A DNA stretch of 9,079 nt. Source: Noviherbaspirillum sp. Lineage in GTDB: Bacteria; Pseudomonadota; Gammaproteobacteria; Burkholderiales; Burkholderiaceae. The stretch lies in NCBI GenBank assembly GCA_028292785.1, contig JAQGLQ010000486.1:1-9079 (forward strand), in the 5' to 3' direction. Position 1 is the stretch's first letter. Every line of letters starts with the position of its first letter. The position numbers and the translations under genes are program-made. A model generated the notes under the pieces. The model ran no database searches. It saw only the letters and a program-made list of their open reading frames with translations, and was not told the DNA's origin. Positions 1 through 6,620 of this stretch are shown here, piece after piece.

Positions 1-91
1 GACCAAACTCATGGATCAGTTGCGCAAAATCGACAGGTCCGCTCTTAGACAGCGCAGCAGCAGAGGCCAGTGGCGAGTGCTGACAGATCAT
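1..91 (-). CDS. Possible divergent gene, N-terminal fragment only
   Basis: On the minus strand an ATG at 91-89 opens a frame that stays open to the window edge, about 30 codons. The peptide begins MICQHSPLASAAALSKSG and continues into a stretch reading VDFAQLIHEFG. I do not recognise the family. The composition (Ala/Ser-rich start, then a helix-like acidic and hydrophobic stretch) is protein-like, whereas the plus-strand frame over the same bases is Arg/Ser-rich and looks like a shadow. Third-position GC is only about half, less convincing than the neighbouring genes, and there is no clear Shine-Dalgarno sequence before the ATG. If real, it is divergent from prkA and shares the roughly 260-base region between them. 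It could also be chance. Confidence 0.25.
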   Translation of the reverse strand, partial: MICQHSPLASAAALSKSGPVDFAQLIHEFG

Positions 92-258
92 GGCATCGAG
101 ATCACTGCGTCGAGGTCCTGTGCGAGCTCGCACGCATCTTGCTCCACTCTCTGACGATCGGGAAAACGCCGCTATTCGGCAGGCGCAAACAAAATCAAGA
201 AATCAATCCCGCGCCGCTTTACTTGACCGTTCTCATCGTTCGCTTTTTTTGCAGCGCC

Positions 259-268
259 CTATACTTAA
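259..268 (+). promoter_or_regulatory. Candidate sigma-S type extended -10 of the prkA operon
   Basis: The bases CTATACTTAA match the sigma-S (RpoS) preferred -10 region: C just before the hexamer, TATACT as the hexamer, then TAA. No good -35 stands 17 bases upstream (CGTTCG at 237-242), which sigma-S tolerates. A TTGACC at 223-228 is too far away to pair with it. The predicted transcript would start near 272 and carry a leader of about 80 bases before the prkA ATG. The E. coli yeaGH homologues are known to depend on RpoS, so the call fits the genes; its use here is inferred. Confidence 0.55.
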
Positions 269-306
269 ATCGAGAGCGATAGAAACGCAAACGGTTTTCA
301 GGTGTC

Positions 307-320
307 CATGCAGTTGCATG
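307..320. repeat. Short perfect inverted repeat in the prkA leader
   Basis: CATGCA and TGCATG flank the two bases GT, giving a perfect 6-bp dyad. It sits between the candidate -10 and the ribosome-binding site, 33 bases before the prkA start. As RNA it could form a 5-bp stem with a four-base loop. It could be a regulator's binding site or chance; no known operator matches it. Confidence 0.35.
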
Positions 321-340
321 CCTGTCAATTGCCTATTTTG

Positions 341-346
341 GGGGAG
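341..346 (+). promoter_or_regulatory. Ribosome-binding site that fixes the prkA start
   Basis: GGGGAG lies 7 bases before the ATG at 354. The frame is open much further upstream (in-frame starts at 90 and 318), but those starts have no comparable site and their extra residues look non-coding, so 354 is preferred. Confidence 0.75.
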
Positions 347-353
347 CAGACCA

Positions 354-2300
354 ATGATCAACCAAGGCGAACTCAATACCGAACAGCAAGAGAATTTCTT
401 GAAGAGTTTGGTGGCGTTTACCAGAAACCATCGCGCGGTATATTGGTCGGGACCGCTGGCTAATTTTCTGGAACAGGTGTTGCCGGGCGATCCGCAAGGA
501 GCGGCGCGTAGTTCTCACCAGTACATGTGGGACATGATCCGCTGGATGGGTGGCGAAGACGAGCATGGAAATTTTCATTGCAAGCTGTTCGATCAGGAGT
601 TGTTCGGGATCGATGAGGCGATCGATCGCGTCGTCGATTATTTCAAGGCCGCCGCCGCAGGTTCGGAAGTGGGAAGACGCCTGCTGCTTCTGCTCGGCCC
701 CCCTTCCGGCGGCAAGTCGACCTTGGTGATACTGCTGAAGCGCGGACTGGAGGAATACAGCTATACCGATGCCGGCGCAATCTACGCGATTCAGGGTTGC
801 CCGGTCCACGAGTCGCCATTGCATCTGGTGCCGCATTCGCTGCGGCCGAGTTTCCGCGAAACATACGGCGTCGAGATCATCGGCGAAGTCTGTCCGCATT
901 GCCGCACCCGGCTCGAGACGCAGCACGACGGCGACTTCATGAGAATGCCGGTGGAACGGATCTTCATTTCCGAAGCGGGCCGCGTCGGCATCGGCACCTA
1001 TGCGCCGCATGACCCGACCACGGCGGACCTGGCAGACCTTGTGGGATCGGTGGATCTGTCGAAAGTCGCGGAGTACGGTGACGAGGGCGACCCGCGTGCA
1101 TGGTCCTGGTCCGGCGCCGTATATGCCGCCAGCCGCGGCATGCTCGAAATGATCGAGATCCTGAAGGTGAAGCGCGAAGTCCTTTATTTGCTGCTTACGC
1201 TGACGCAGGAAAAAAACGTGAAGGTCTCGCGATTTCCATTGATTTATCTTGACGAGACAATACTCGCGCACACCAACCTCGCCGAGTTCCGGCGCTTTCT
1301 GCAAGAGAGCGAGAACGAAGCCCTGCTCGACCGCATGGTTATTATCCAGGTCCCTTACACGTTGAATTACCGCGACGAGGCGCGCATTTATAAAAAATTG
1401 ATCTCGTCCGCGGCGCCCGCTTTCCGCGAGGTGCATCTTGATCCGCACGTGCTGCATGCCGCCGCCGTTTTCGCGATCCTCACGCGTCTCACCGAAAGCG
1501 AAGACAAGGACCTGGAGCTCGGCAAAAAGGTGCGCCTGTATGCCGGCGAGGAAGTTGAAGGCTACAGTCACGCCGACCTGGAGAGGATGAGGAGCAAGCT
1601 GCCCGATGAGGGCCTCGCAGGCATATCGCCGCGTTTCGTGATCAATGCCCTGTCGAACGCGATCATCCAGTCGAATATAAAAAGCCTGACTACCATGGAT
1701 GTGCTCCTTGCGATCAAGGATGCCATCGAGTCGGATGCGCGAATCGATCCGAAAAAGAAGCGCAAATGGGTGGATTACCTCGTGCTGGCGCGCAAGGATT
1801 TCTACAACCGCTGGGTGAAGGAAGACGTCCACAAAGCCTTGTTCGTTTCTTTCGAACAGGAAGCGCAGGATCTTCTCGATAAATATCTCGATGAGGTAGA
1901 AGCGATGCTGGATAACCGGCAGATCAAGGATCCGATCACCAACGAAGAGCGCAAGCCGGACGAGCGTTTTTTGCGTGCGGTGGAGGAAAAGATTCACATC
2001 TCCGATTCGGGCAAGCAGTCATTCCGCCAGGAGGTAGTCAGGAAAGCGATGGGCGCCTACAAGCGCGGCGAGAAGTTTACGCTTGACAGCCACGCGCAAT
2101 TGCACAATGCCGTGCAGCAGTATCTGTTCGAACAGCGGCGCGACGTCCTGCGCCTGGTGAGTTCGACCACGCGTCCGGATGAAGAGGTGCGCCAAAAGAT
2201 CTCCGTGGTCGAAAAGCGCCTGGTCGACGAATATGCGTATGACAGCCACAGCGCGCGCGAAGCGCTGAATTATGTGACCACATTGATGGCACAGGAATGA
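354..2300 (+). CDS. prkA: PrkA/YeaG family AAA+ serine protein kinase-like protein
   Basis: This 648-residue protein belongs to the PrkA family, an N-terminal AAA+ ATPase module followed by a C-terminal domain described as kinase-like. Visible motifs are a Walker A loop GPPSGGKS (115-122), Walker B ending LIYLDE (296-301), a sensor-like HTN (306-308), an arginine-finger candidate R327 and a sensor-2-like ISPR (424-427). Between Walker A and B lie GCPVHESPLHL (148-158) and CPHC (180-183), which could bind metal. The C-terminal third is highly charged and helical. Family work links PrkA to stationary-phase and nitrogen-starvation survival in E. coli and to sporulation in Bacillus; kinase and ATP-dependent protease activities have both been proposed, so the reaction is unsettled. 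It is cytoplasmic by sequence, with no signal peptide or membrane segment. It is first in a three-gene operon with yhbH and spoVR. Its length matches the family (E. coli 644, Bacillus about 631, from memory). Confidence 0.95.
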   Translation: MINQGELNTEQQENFLKSLVAFTRNHRAVYWSGPLANFLEQVLPGDPQGAARSSHQYMWDMIRWMGGEDEHGNFHCKLFDQELFGIDEAIDRVVDYFKAAAAGSEVGRRLLLLLGPPSGGKSTLVILLKRGLEEYSYTDAGAIYAIQGCPVHESPLHLVPHSLRPSFRETYGVEIIGEVCPHCRTRLETQHDGDFMRMPVERIFISEAGRVGIGTYAPHDPTTADLADLVGSVDLSKVAEYGDEGDPRAWSWSGAVYAASRGMLEMIEILKVKREVLYLLLTLTQEKNVKVSRFPLIYLDETILAHTNLAEFRRFLQESENEALLDRMVIIQVPYTLNYRDEARIYKKLISSAAPAFREVHLDPHVLHAAAVFAILTRLTESEDKDLELGKKVRLYAGEEVEGYSHADLERMRSKLPDEGLAGISPRFVINALSNAIIQSNIKSLTTMDVLLAIKDAIESDARIDPKKKRKWVDYLVLARKDFYNRWVKEDVHKALFVSFEQEAQDLLDKYLDEVEAMLDNRQIKDPITNEERKPDERFLRAVEEKIHISDSGKQSFRQEVVRKAMGAYKRGEKFTLDSHAQLHNAVQQYLFEQRRDVLRLVSSTTRPDEEVRQKISVVEKRLVDEYAYDSHSAREALNYVTTLMAQE

Positions 2301-2345
2301 TGTCCGGAGCAGCACCCCGGATATGGAGTGTTCGAAGGTTTAGAT

Positions 2346-3503
2346 ATGGCCAATCATTTGACGATTTCTGCTGAGACGCCTTGGTACGATTTGTTTTCCC
2401 GAGGCGCACGCGACTGGTTGCGCCATAACGAGAAGGTGCGCGAGGCCGTACAGCGAAATCTGCCGAACCTGGTTTCCGGAACGGACGTCATGACCGGTTC
2501 TCAGGACCGGACTGTGCAGATTCCCGTTCATCTGCTGGAGCATGCGCGCTTCAGGCTGGCGGATTCTCCATACCAGACCCATACCAGCGCCGGCCAGGGG
2601 AAGGGAAAGCCGGGCGACGTGCTACGGCAGGCGCAGCCCGACATGGGCGATGAAAGCGGCGAAGGCGGCAACAATGACGGCGAGGTAAAGCTGCTGCTCG
2701 AGTTCAACGTGGATGACATCATCGACTGGCTATGGGAAGAGCTGCATCTTCCCGATCTGCAGCCCAAGCGCAATACGACGATCAACGACGAGGAAATGGT
2801 TCGCGAAGGCTGGGACAAGCATGGCGCGCGGGCCCGGCTGGATCGCCGCCGCACCGTCAAGGAAGCGGTAAAGCGGCGCGCGATACAGGAGAACCCGGTC
2901 GCATTCACCAACGAGGATTTGCGCTTCCGGCAACTGGTCCAGCGCCGCAAGCCTGCCACCAATGCGGTCGTGATATTCGCGCTTGACGTATCGGCCAGCA
3001 TGACCGACGCGGAGCGCAAGCTGGCGAAAAGCTTTTTCTTTTTCGCGCTGCAGGGTATCCGCCGCAAGTACTCCACGGTCGAAACACGCTTCATCGCGCA
3101 TACGACCCAGGCATGGGAGTTTTCGGAAAGTGAGTTCTTCAATGTCAGCGGCACCGGCGGTACCGGCGCCTCGACCGCATTCCGACTCGCGCTCCAGATA
3201 GTGGAGGCTGAATACGACCCGGCACGGTACAACGGTTATCTGTTCTACGCTTCTGACGGCGAGAATTTCACCGAGGACCGGCCGGCGGCGATCGATAGCC
3301 TGGCCAGACTGAGTCGCGTGCTGAATTACGTCGGCTATGTCGAAACGGTTCCCGGCTCGCCGCGTACCAGCGAGACGGAAATGAAAATGCTGTGTACTGA
3401 ACTTGAAAGGGCCGGCGCTCCTGTTGGCAGCAGCATTCTGAGCAGGCATGAAGACGTCTGGAAAGCCATACGCAAATTCTTCACCCAGCAGCAAACCGAG
3501 TAG
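2346..3503 (+). CDS. yhbH: YhbH/YeaH family (DUF444) protein with VWA-like MIDAS
   Basis: This 385-residue member of the DUF444 family is the usual partner gene of prkA. The C-terminal half resembles a von Willebrand factor A fold: the metal-site motif DVSAS is at 214-218, a second-loop GTGGTGAST at 269-277 and SDGEN at 303-307, so a divalent-metal adhesion site looks intact. Residues 1-80 hold the family N-terminus with a basic segment, and 83-113 are a Gly/Asn/Asp-rich linker. No signal or membrane segment is visible, so it is probably cytoplasmic. The ATG at 2346 has GAAGG 7 bases upstream; a GTG at 2328 would add six residues but its GGAG overlaps the codon, so 2346 is preferred. It starts 45 bases after prkA. 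VWA proteins often work with AAA+ ATPases, so it may be an adaptor or substrate of PrkA; that is inference. The length is nearer to Bacillus YhbH (392) than to E. coli YeaH (427). Confidence 0.93.
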   Translation: MANHLTISAETPWYDLFSRGARDWLRHNEKVREAVQRNLPNLVSGTDVMTGSQDRTVQIPVHLLEHARFRLADSPYQTHTSAGQGKGKPGDVLRQAQPDMGDESGEGGNNDGEVKLLLEFNVDDIIDWLWEELHLPDLQPKRNTTINDEEMVREGWDKHGARARLDRRRTVKEAVKRRAIQENPVAFTNEDLRFRQLVQRRKPATNAVVIFALDVSASMTDAERKLAKSFFFFALQGIRRKYSTVETRFIAHTTQAWEFSESEFFNVSGTGGTGASTAFRLALQIVEAEYDPARYNGYLFYASDGENFTEDRPAAIDSLARLSRVLNYVGYVETVPGSPRTSETEMKMLCTELERAGAPVGSSILSRHEDVWKAIRKFFTQQQTE

Positions 3504-3528
3504 CTTGTCCTGAAGGGAATCCGATCCG

Positions 3529-4923
3529 ATGTCCACATCCACTGCAGGCACGAACGTCGACACGCTCAAGGAGTACGCGACGCGTATCGAGGATCTCGCG
3601 CAAAAGCTCGGCCTGGACTATTACCCCGTCGACTTCGAGGTGGTGCCGAACAATTTCATGATGGAGATCGCGGTATATGGTCTCCCCGTGCGGATGCATC
3701 ACTGGTCGTTCGGGGTGCGCTACATTCATCAGCTGATTCGTCAGGGCATGGGGCATTCACGCATCTTTGAAGTGATGTTCCCCGGCGACCCTTGCCATGC
3801 CTATCTGGTCAACAACAACACGCTTCCCGAAAACACGCTGGTGACCGCGCACGTTCTTGGCCATGCCGATTTCGCGAAAAACAATCACCTGTTCGCTCAA
3901 TTCATGAAAATGGCCGGTGGACATATTCTCGAACAGGCGGCGGCGCGCGCGCATCGCATCGAAGGCGCGATCGACGAATTCGGGCAGGAACGGGTGGAGG
4001 CAGTGCTCGACGCAGCCCTGGCGCTGGAAGCGCATATCGATATCAATCGCGAGCTCCACCGGCCCTTGTATCCTACCGAAGCGCCCAAGCCCGCGGCGGA
4101 ACAGCAGGATGCTTTCCAAAAGCGCTATCGCAGCCTGCCTGGCGAAAAGCCAGTGGCGGAGCCGATCGCCGCAAGCAAGCGGCCGTCGATCCCACCACAG
4201 CCCGAATATGACCTGCTATGGTTTATCGCTCACTATGCACCGGAGCTGGAAGGATGGGAGCGCGACGTCTTCCTCGCGGTACGCGAGGAATCGTTCTATT
4301 TCTATCCGGTGTTTGCCTGCCAGATCATGAACGAAGGCTGGGCTTCATACTGGCATGCGCGCCTGTTGCGGGAAGCCGATTTCCTGCCGCATGACCTCTA
4401 TCTGTCGGCGATCAAGTCGCATTCCGACGTGGTACGTCCCTATGCGGCCGAACGGCAGTTGGCGCTGGCGGTGAATCCCTATCACCTGGGCTTCTCGATC
4501 TGGGAAGACATCATCGAGAAGTACGGTCTCGAGCGAGCCCGGCAGATCTGCAAGGAGGAGGACGACTTCGGATTCATCCGCAATTACCTGACGCGCGAGC
4601 TGATCCAGAAGCTTGAGCTATTCGTGTATGAGGCGCGCGACGACGGCGATATTCGGATTGCCGCGACCGATGTCCATGCGGTGCATGAAGCGATTCTCGC
4701 TCCCAAGTTCAATTACGGTGTACCCCGCGTAGCCGCCAGCAACCTGCATGTCGACGGCAGCCTGCAACTGGTGCACGACCATCAGAGCGATGGTCGTGGT
4801 GTCGACCTGACGCGGGCGGAACGGGTGCTTGAATATATTGGCCGCATCTGGCGGCGCCCGGTCACCTTGCATACGGTGGGTGAACGCGGCGAAACGCGCG
4901 TAGTCACCAGCAGACGGATGTAG
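3529..4923 (+). CDS. spoVR: SpoVR/YcgB family protein
   Basis: This 464-residue protein is a SpoVR family member; Bacillus SpoVR (about 468 residues) acts in spore cortex formation and E. coli YcgB (about 510) is a stationary-phase protein of unknown activity. Conserved blocks are MHHWSFG (56-62), HVLGHADFAKNN (108-119), ESFYFYP (254-260), MNEGWASYWH (267-276) and NPYHLGF (316-322). The paired HxxGHxD and EGWxxxxH patterns resemble a metal-binding site, but this is only inferred. A Pro/Lys-rich, probably flexible stretch lies at 182-225. No signal peptide or membrane segment is seen. The ATG has GAAGGGA 10 bases upstream and follows yhbH by 25 bases, so it is the last gene of the prkA operon. 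The bacterium is not expected to make spores, so a general starvation role is more likely than sporulation. Confidence 0.95.
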   Translation: MSTSTAGTNVDTLKEYATRIEDLAQKLGLDYYPVDFEVVPNNFMMEIAVYGLPVRMHHWSFGVRYIHQLIRQGMGHSRIFEVMFPGDPCHAYLVNNNTLPENTLVTAHVLGHADFAKNNHLFAQFMKMAGGHILEQAAARAHRIEGAIDEFGQERVEAVLDAALALEAHIDINRELHRPLYPTEAPKPAAEQQDAFQKRYRSLPGEKPVAEPIAASKRPSIPPQPEYDLLWFIAHYAPELEGWERDVFLAVREESFYFYPVFACQIMNEGWASYWHARLLREADFLPHDLYLSAIKSHSDVVRPYAAERQLALAVNPYHLGFSIWEDIIEKYGLERARQICKEEDDFGFIRNYLTRELIQKLELFVYEARDDGDIRIAATDVHAVHEAILAPKFNYGVPRVAASNLHVDGSLQLVHDHQSDGRGVDLTRAERVLEYIGRIWRRPVTLHTVGERGETRVVTSRRM

Positions 4924-4940
4924 TTGATGGTCGGGTGTGC

Positions 4941-4956
4941 CGGGGTACTGTACCCG
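4941..4956 (+). terminator. Weak hairpin after spoVR, possible terminator
   Basis: CGGG(G)TA and TACCCG can pair with one bulged G around a CTG loop, 17 bases after the spoVR stop. There is no run of T behind it, so intrinsic termination is doubtful. It is the only stem I see before the convergent small gene. Confidence 0.25.
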
Positions 4957-4998
4957 CTTGGTAGGCGCGATCGAAAGGCGACGCTTTGCAGAAGGGTC

Positions 4999-5133
4999 TT
5001 AGTTCCTGATCTGCGTGAAGGTGAACATCGGCATCTCGATTTCGATGTCCGTGAATAGCTTGATCAGGAGGTAGATGCATCCGACGGCATACGCATCGCC
5101 CAGAAGCATTACCCAAAAGAGACGTGTTTTCAT
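4999..5133 (-). CDS. Small hydrophobic protein, probable single-pass membrane protein
   Basis: An ATG at 5133-5131 opens a 44-residue frame ending at TAA (5001-4999). The product begins MKTRLFWVMLLG and ends FTFTQIRN. Residues 5-27 form one hydrophobic segment with a single Asp (13), preceded by two basic residues; the tail from 29 is acidic, then polar. This is the layout of a small single-pass inner-membrane protein, probably with the N-terminus inside. About three quarters of third positions are G or C, as in neighbouring real genes, although the stretch is otherwise less GC-rich. A perfect TATAAT lies about 40 bases upstream. Against it: no clear Shine-Dalgarno sequence, and a longer 105-residue frame overlaps in another phase but has no recognisable character. 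It converges on spoVR and lies downstream of serA behind a terminator, so it is probably its own transcription unit. I do not recognise the family. Confidence 0.55.
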   Translation of the reverse strand: MKTRLFWVMLLGDAYAVGCIYLLIKLFTDIEIEMPMFTFTQIRN

Positions 5134-5173
5134 GGCATAAGCTGCCGTTACACAAGCAGGCAGTGGCTTTTCG

Positions 5174-5179
5174 ATTATA
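5174..5179 (-). promoter_or_regulatory. Candidate -10 box of the small membrane protein gene
   Basis: The minus strand reads TATAAT exactly, placing a start site near 5167 and a leader of about 34 bases before the ATG at 5133. No good -35 is found at 16-18 bases (best guesses are ATTCGG-like), so an activator or an alternative sigma factor may be needed. Two palindromes lie immediately upstream. Confidence 0.45.
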
Positions 5180-5183
5180 GGAT

Positions 5184-5196
5184 GCCAGCGGCTGGC
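5184..5196. repeat. Inverted repeat in the spacer of the small-gene promoter
   Basis: GCCAGC and GCTGGC flank one G, a perfect 6-bp dyad. It lies directly upstream of the TATAAT box, inside the region RNA polymerase would cover, so it could be an operator. No known regulator is recognised. Confidence 0.4.
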
Positions 5197-5197
5197 C

Positions 5198-5209
5198 GAA
5201 TCCGGATTC
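5198..5209. repeat. Perfect 12-base palindrome at the -35 position
   Basis: GAATCCGGATTC is its own reverse complement and starts two bases beyond the preceding dyad. It covers the place where the -35 of the minus-strand promoter would be. A binding site for a dimeric regulator is plausible; chance is possible for a 12-mer. Confidence 0.4.
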
Positions 5210-5275
5210 AGCGTTGCGCAAACCGCTTATCCTTCATAGAAAGAATATAACGGGTTTCGGATAAGTAAAGGATTC

Positions 5276-5315
5276 ATTCGTGGTGGCATCCGCTGTTCGG
5301 CCCGCCACCACGAAT
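5276..5315 (-). terminator. Hairpin terminator of serA
   Basis: ATTCGTGGTGGC (5276-5287) and GCCACCACGAAT (5304-5315) are perfect 12-bp complements around a 16-base loop, 3 bases after the serA stop. Read on the minus strand the stem is followed by GAATCCTTTACTT, only modestly T-rich. The long perfect stem and its position make a rho-independent terminator or a 3'-end protecting stem likely. Confidence 0.7.
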
Positions 5316-5318
5316 AGA

Positions 5319-6518
5319 TCAAGCGAGATCGCAGCGGATGGTAGCGGGCTCGCTGCGCAGTTTCTGCAGCAGAGCGTCGGTGATGTCGGCATCGACGTCA
5401 GTGATGACGTAGCCGATTGAGCCACTGGTTTGCAGATGCTGCGACACGATATTCAGGCCGGCATCGGCAAAGTCGGCATTCATGCGGGCAATGACGCCCG
5501 GCTCGTTGCGGTGGACATTGAGCACCCTGCTTCGCGCGCCCTTCTCCACATGGGAGATTTCCGGGAAATTCACGGCGCCGCGCGTCGTGCCCGCTTTAAG
5601 GAAACGCGTCAGCTTATCCGCGACCTCGCGGCCGATATTATCTTGCGCTTCCTCCGTGCTGCCGCCGATATGCGGCGTGAGGATTACATTCTCCAGTCCA
5701 CGCAGTGGCGAATTGAATTCTTCCTTGTCATTCTTGGGTTCGACCGGAAACACGTCGAGAGCGGCGCCCGCGAGCCGCCGTTCCACTAAGGCATCATGCA
5801 AAGCATCGATATCGACCACGCCGCCTCGAGATGCGTTGATCAGGATGGCAGCAGGCTTGATTAGCCCGATACGCTCACGCGTGAGCAGGTTTTCAGTGGC
5901 GCTGCCGCCCGGCACATGCAGCGTGATCACGTCGGCGATCTGTAACAGCTCTTCGAGACTGTCCGCTGCCTTTGCGTTGCCTAGAGGAAGTTTGCGCTCG
6001 ACGTCGTGATAGTGCACGCGCATGCCTACGCTCTCGGCAAGAATGCCAACCTGCGCGCCGATATTGCCGTATCCGACGATACCGAGCACCTTGTTGCGTA
6101 TTTCAAATGCGCCCTGTGCGGTCTTTTGCCATTTTCCCCGGTGCGCGAGTGCATTCTTCTCGGGTATGCGCCGCAGCAGCAATATGGCTTGTCCGATCAC
6201 GAGTTCCGCGACCGAGCGGGTGTTGGAGAACGGCGCATTGAAAACCGGGATACCTACCGCCGCGGCAGTGGTCAAATCGACTTGGTTGGTTCCGATGCAG
6301 AAGCAGCCGATGGCACGCAAGCGTGAGACCGAATTCAGCACTTCGGCAGTGATCTTCGTGCTCGAGCGGATGCCGACCACATCTGCGTCGGCGAGCGCGT
6401 CGATGAGTTCATTGCCCGTGAGTGCGGTGGGCAACTGTACGATGTCGGTAAAACCTTCATTGTTGAAATGCTCGACAGCGCTCGCGTGAATTTTTTCCAG
6501 CAGTACGATTTTTGTCAT
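5319..6518 (-). CDS. serA: D-3-phosphoglycerate dehydrogenase
   Basis: SerA oxidises 3-phosphoglycerate to 3-phosphohydroxypyruvate with NAD, the first step of serine biosynthesis in the cytoplasm. The protein has 399 residues (E. coli 410). The substrate-binding domain is split around the NAD-binding Rossmann fold: GYGNIG is at 149-154, followed by the acidic residue D172 after the second strand. The catalytic residues of the D-2-hydroxyacid dehydrogenase family are in place: Arg231 (NASRGG), Glu260 (FPVEP) and His283 (TPHIGG), each 9 lower than the E. coli numbering. A C-terminal ACT domain (about 330-399, with NEPGVIARM) suggests feedback inhibition by serine. The frame is open upstream to 6890, but the ATG at 6518 is preceded by a strong AAAGGAAGG and gives the family N-terminus. 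It is transcribed alone, divergent from fpr, and ends at a hairpin terminator. Confidence 0.97.
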   Translation of the reverse strand: MTKIVLLEKIHASAVEHFNNEGFTDIVQLPTALTGNELIDALADADVVGIRSSTKITAEVLNSVSRLRAIGCFCIGTNQVDLTTAAAVGIPVFNAPFSNTRSVAELVIGQAILLLRRIPEKNALAHRGKWQKTAQGAFEIRNKVLGIVGYGNIGAQVGILAESVGMRVHYHDVERKLPLGNAKAADSLEELLQIADVITLHVPGGSATENLLTRERIGLIKPAAILINASRGGVVDIDALHDALVERRLAGAALDVFPVEPKNDKEEFNSPLRGLENVILTPHIGGSTEEAQDNIGREVADKLTRFLKAGTTRGAVNFPEISHVEKGARSRVLNVHRNEPGVIARMNADFADAGLNIVSQHLQTSGSIGYVITDVDADITDALLQKLRSEPATIRCDLA

Positions 6519-6524
6519 TGGATG

Positions 6525-6533
6525 CCTTCCTTT
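6525..6533 (-). promoter_or_regulatory. Strong ribosome-binding site of serA
   Basis: The minus strand reads AAAGGAAGG, 6 bases before the ATG at 6518. It decides the start against the much longer open frame that reaches 6890. Confidence 0.75.
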
Positions 6534-6546
6534 AGCCATTCGTTTT

Positions 6547-6555
6547 ACTATATAT
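6547..6555 (-). promoter_or_regulatory. Possible -10 region in the serA-fpr intergenic space
   Basis: The AT-rich island ACTATATAT is the only one in the 102-base divergent region. On the minus strand TATAGT (6552-6547) could serve serA with a leader of about 22 bases; on the plus strand TATATA-like hexamers could serve fpr. No good -35 is visible on either side, so the strand assignment is tentative. Confidence 0.3.
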
Positions 6556-6575
6556 GTCCAACGCCTGCAGCATTT

Positions 6576-6590
6576 CGGCGGGCGCCGCCG
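6576..6590 (+). repeat. GC-rich hairpin in the fpr leader
   Basis: CGGCGG and CCGCCG flank GCG, a perfect 6-bp GC-only stem with a three-base loop, ending 30 bases before the fpr ATG. It would probably lie in the fpr 5' leader and could slow translation or stabilise the message. Chance in GC-rich DNA is also possible. Confidence 0.3.
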
Positions 6591-6620
6591 ACTCATGCCC
6601 CGATACCGGAACCGTTTCTG

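Noticed and set aside
221..250. T-run at 244-250 as a terminator of an upstream plus-strand gene
   Set aside because: The bases before it contain a direct repeat of CGTTC but no inverted repeat able to form a stem.
90..353. N-terminal extension of PrkA by 88 residues
   Set aside because: The extra residues are Arg/Ser-rich and non-family-like, the stretch contains the promoter-like region, and the ATG at 354 has a good ribosome-binding site.
333..1997. A 554-residue open frame on the minus strand opposite prkA
   Set aside because: It mirrors the prkA coding strand in GC-rich DNA; its product is His/Arg/Gln-rich with no family motifs, while prkA shows clear ones.
2303..2321. TCCGG/CCGGA stem between prkA and yhbH
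   Set aside because: Only 5 bp with a 9-base loop and no T-run; expected by chance in this composition.
4904..5221. 105-residue minus-strand frame after spoVR
   Set aside because: Composition is Arg/His/Cys-rich and low in hydrophobic order; the 44-residue frame in another phase has better coding signs.
5226..5266. CTTATCC/GGATAAG inverted repeat between serA and the small gene
   Set aside because: Arms are only 7 bases and 27 apart, with no link to a promoter or terminator.
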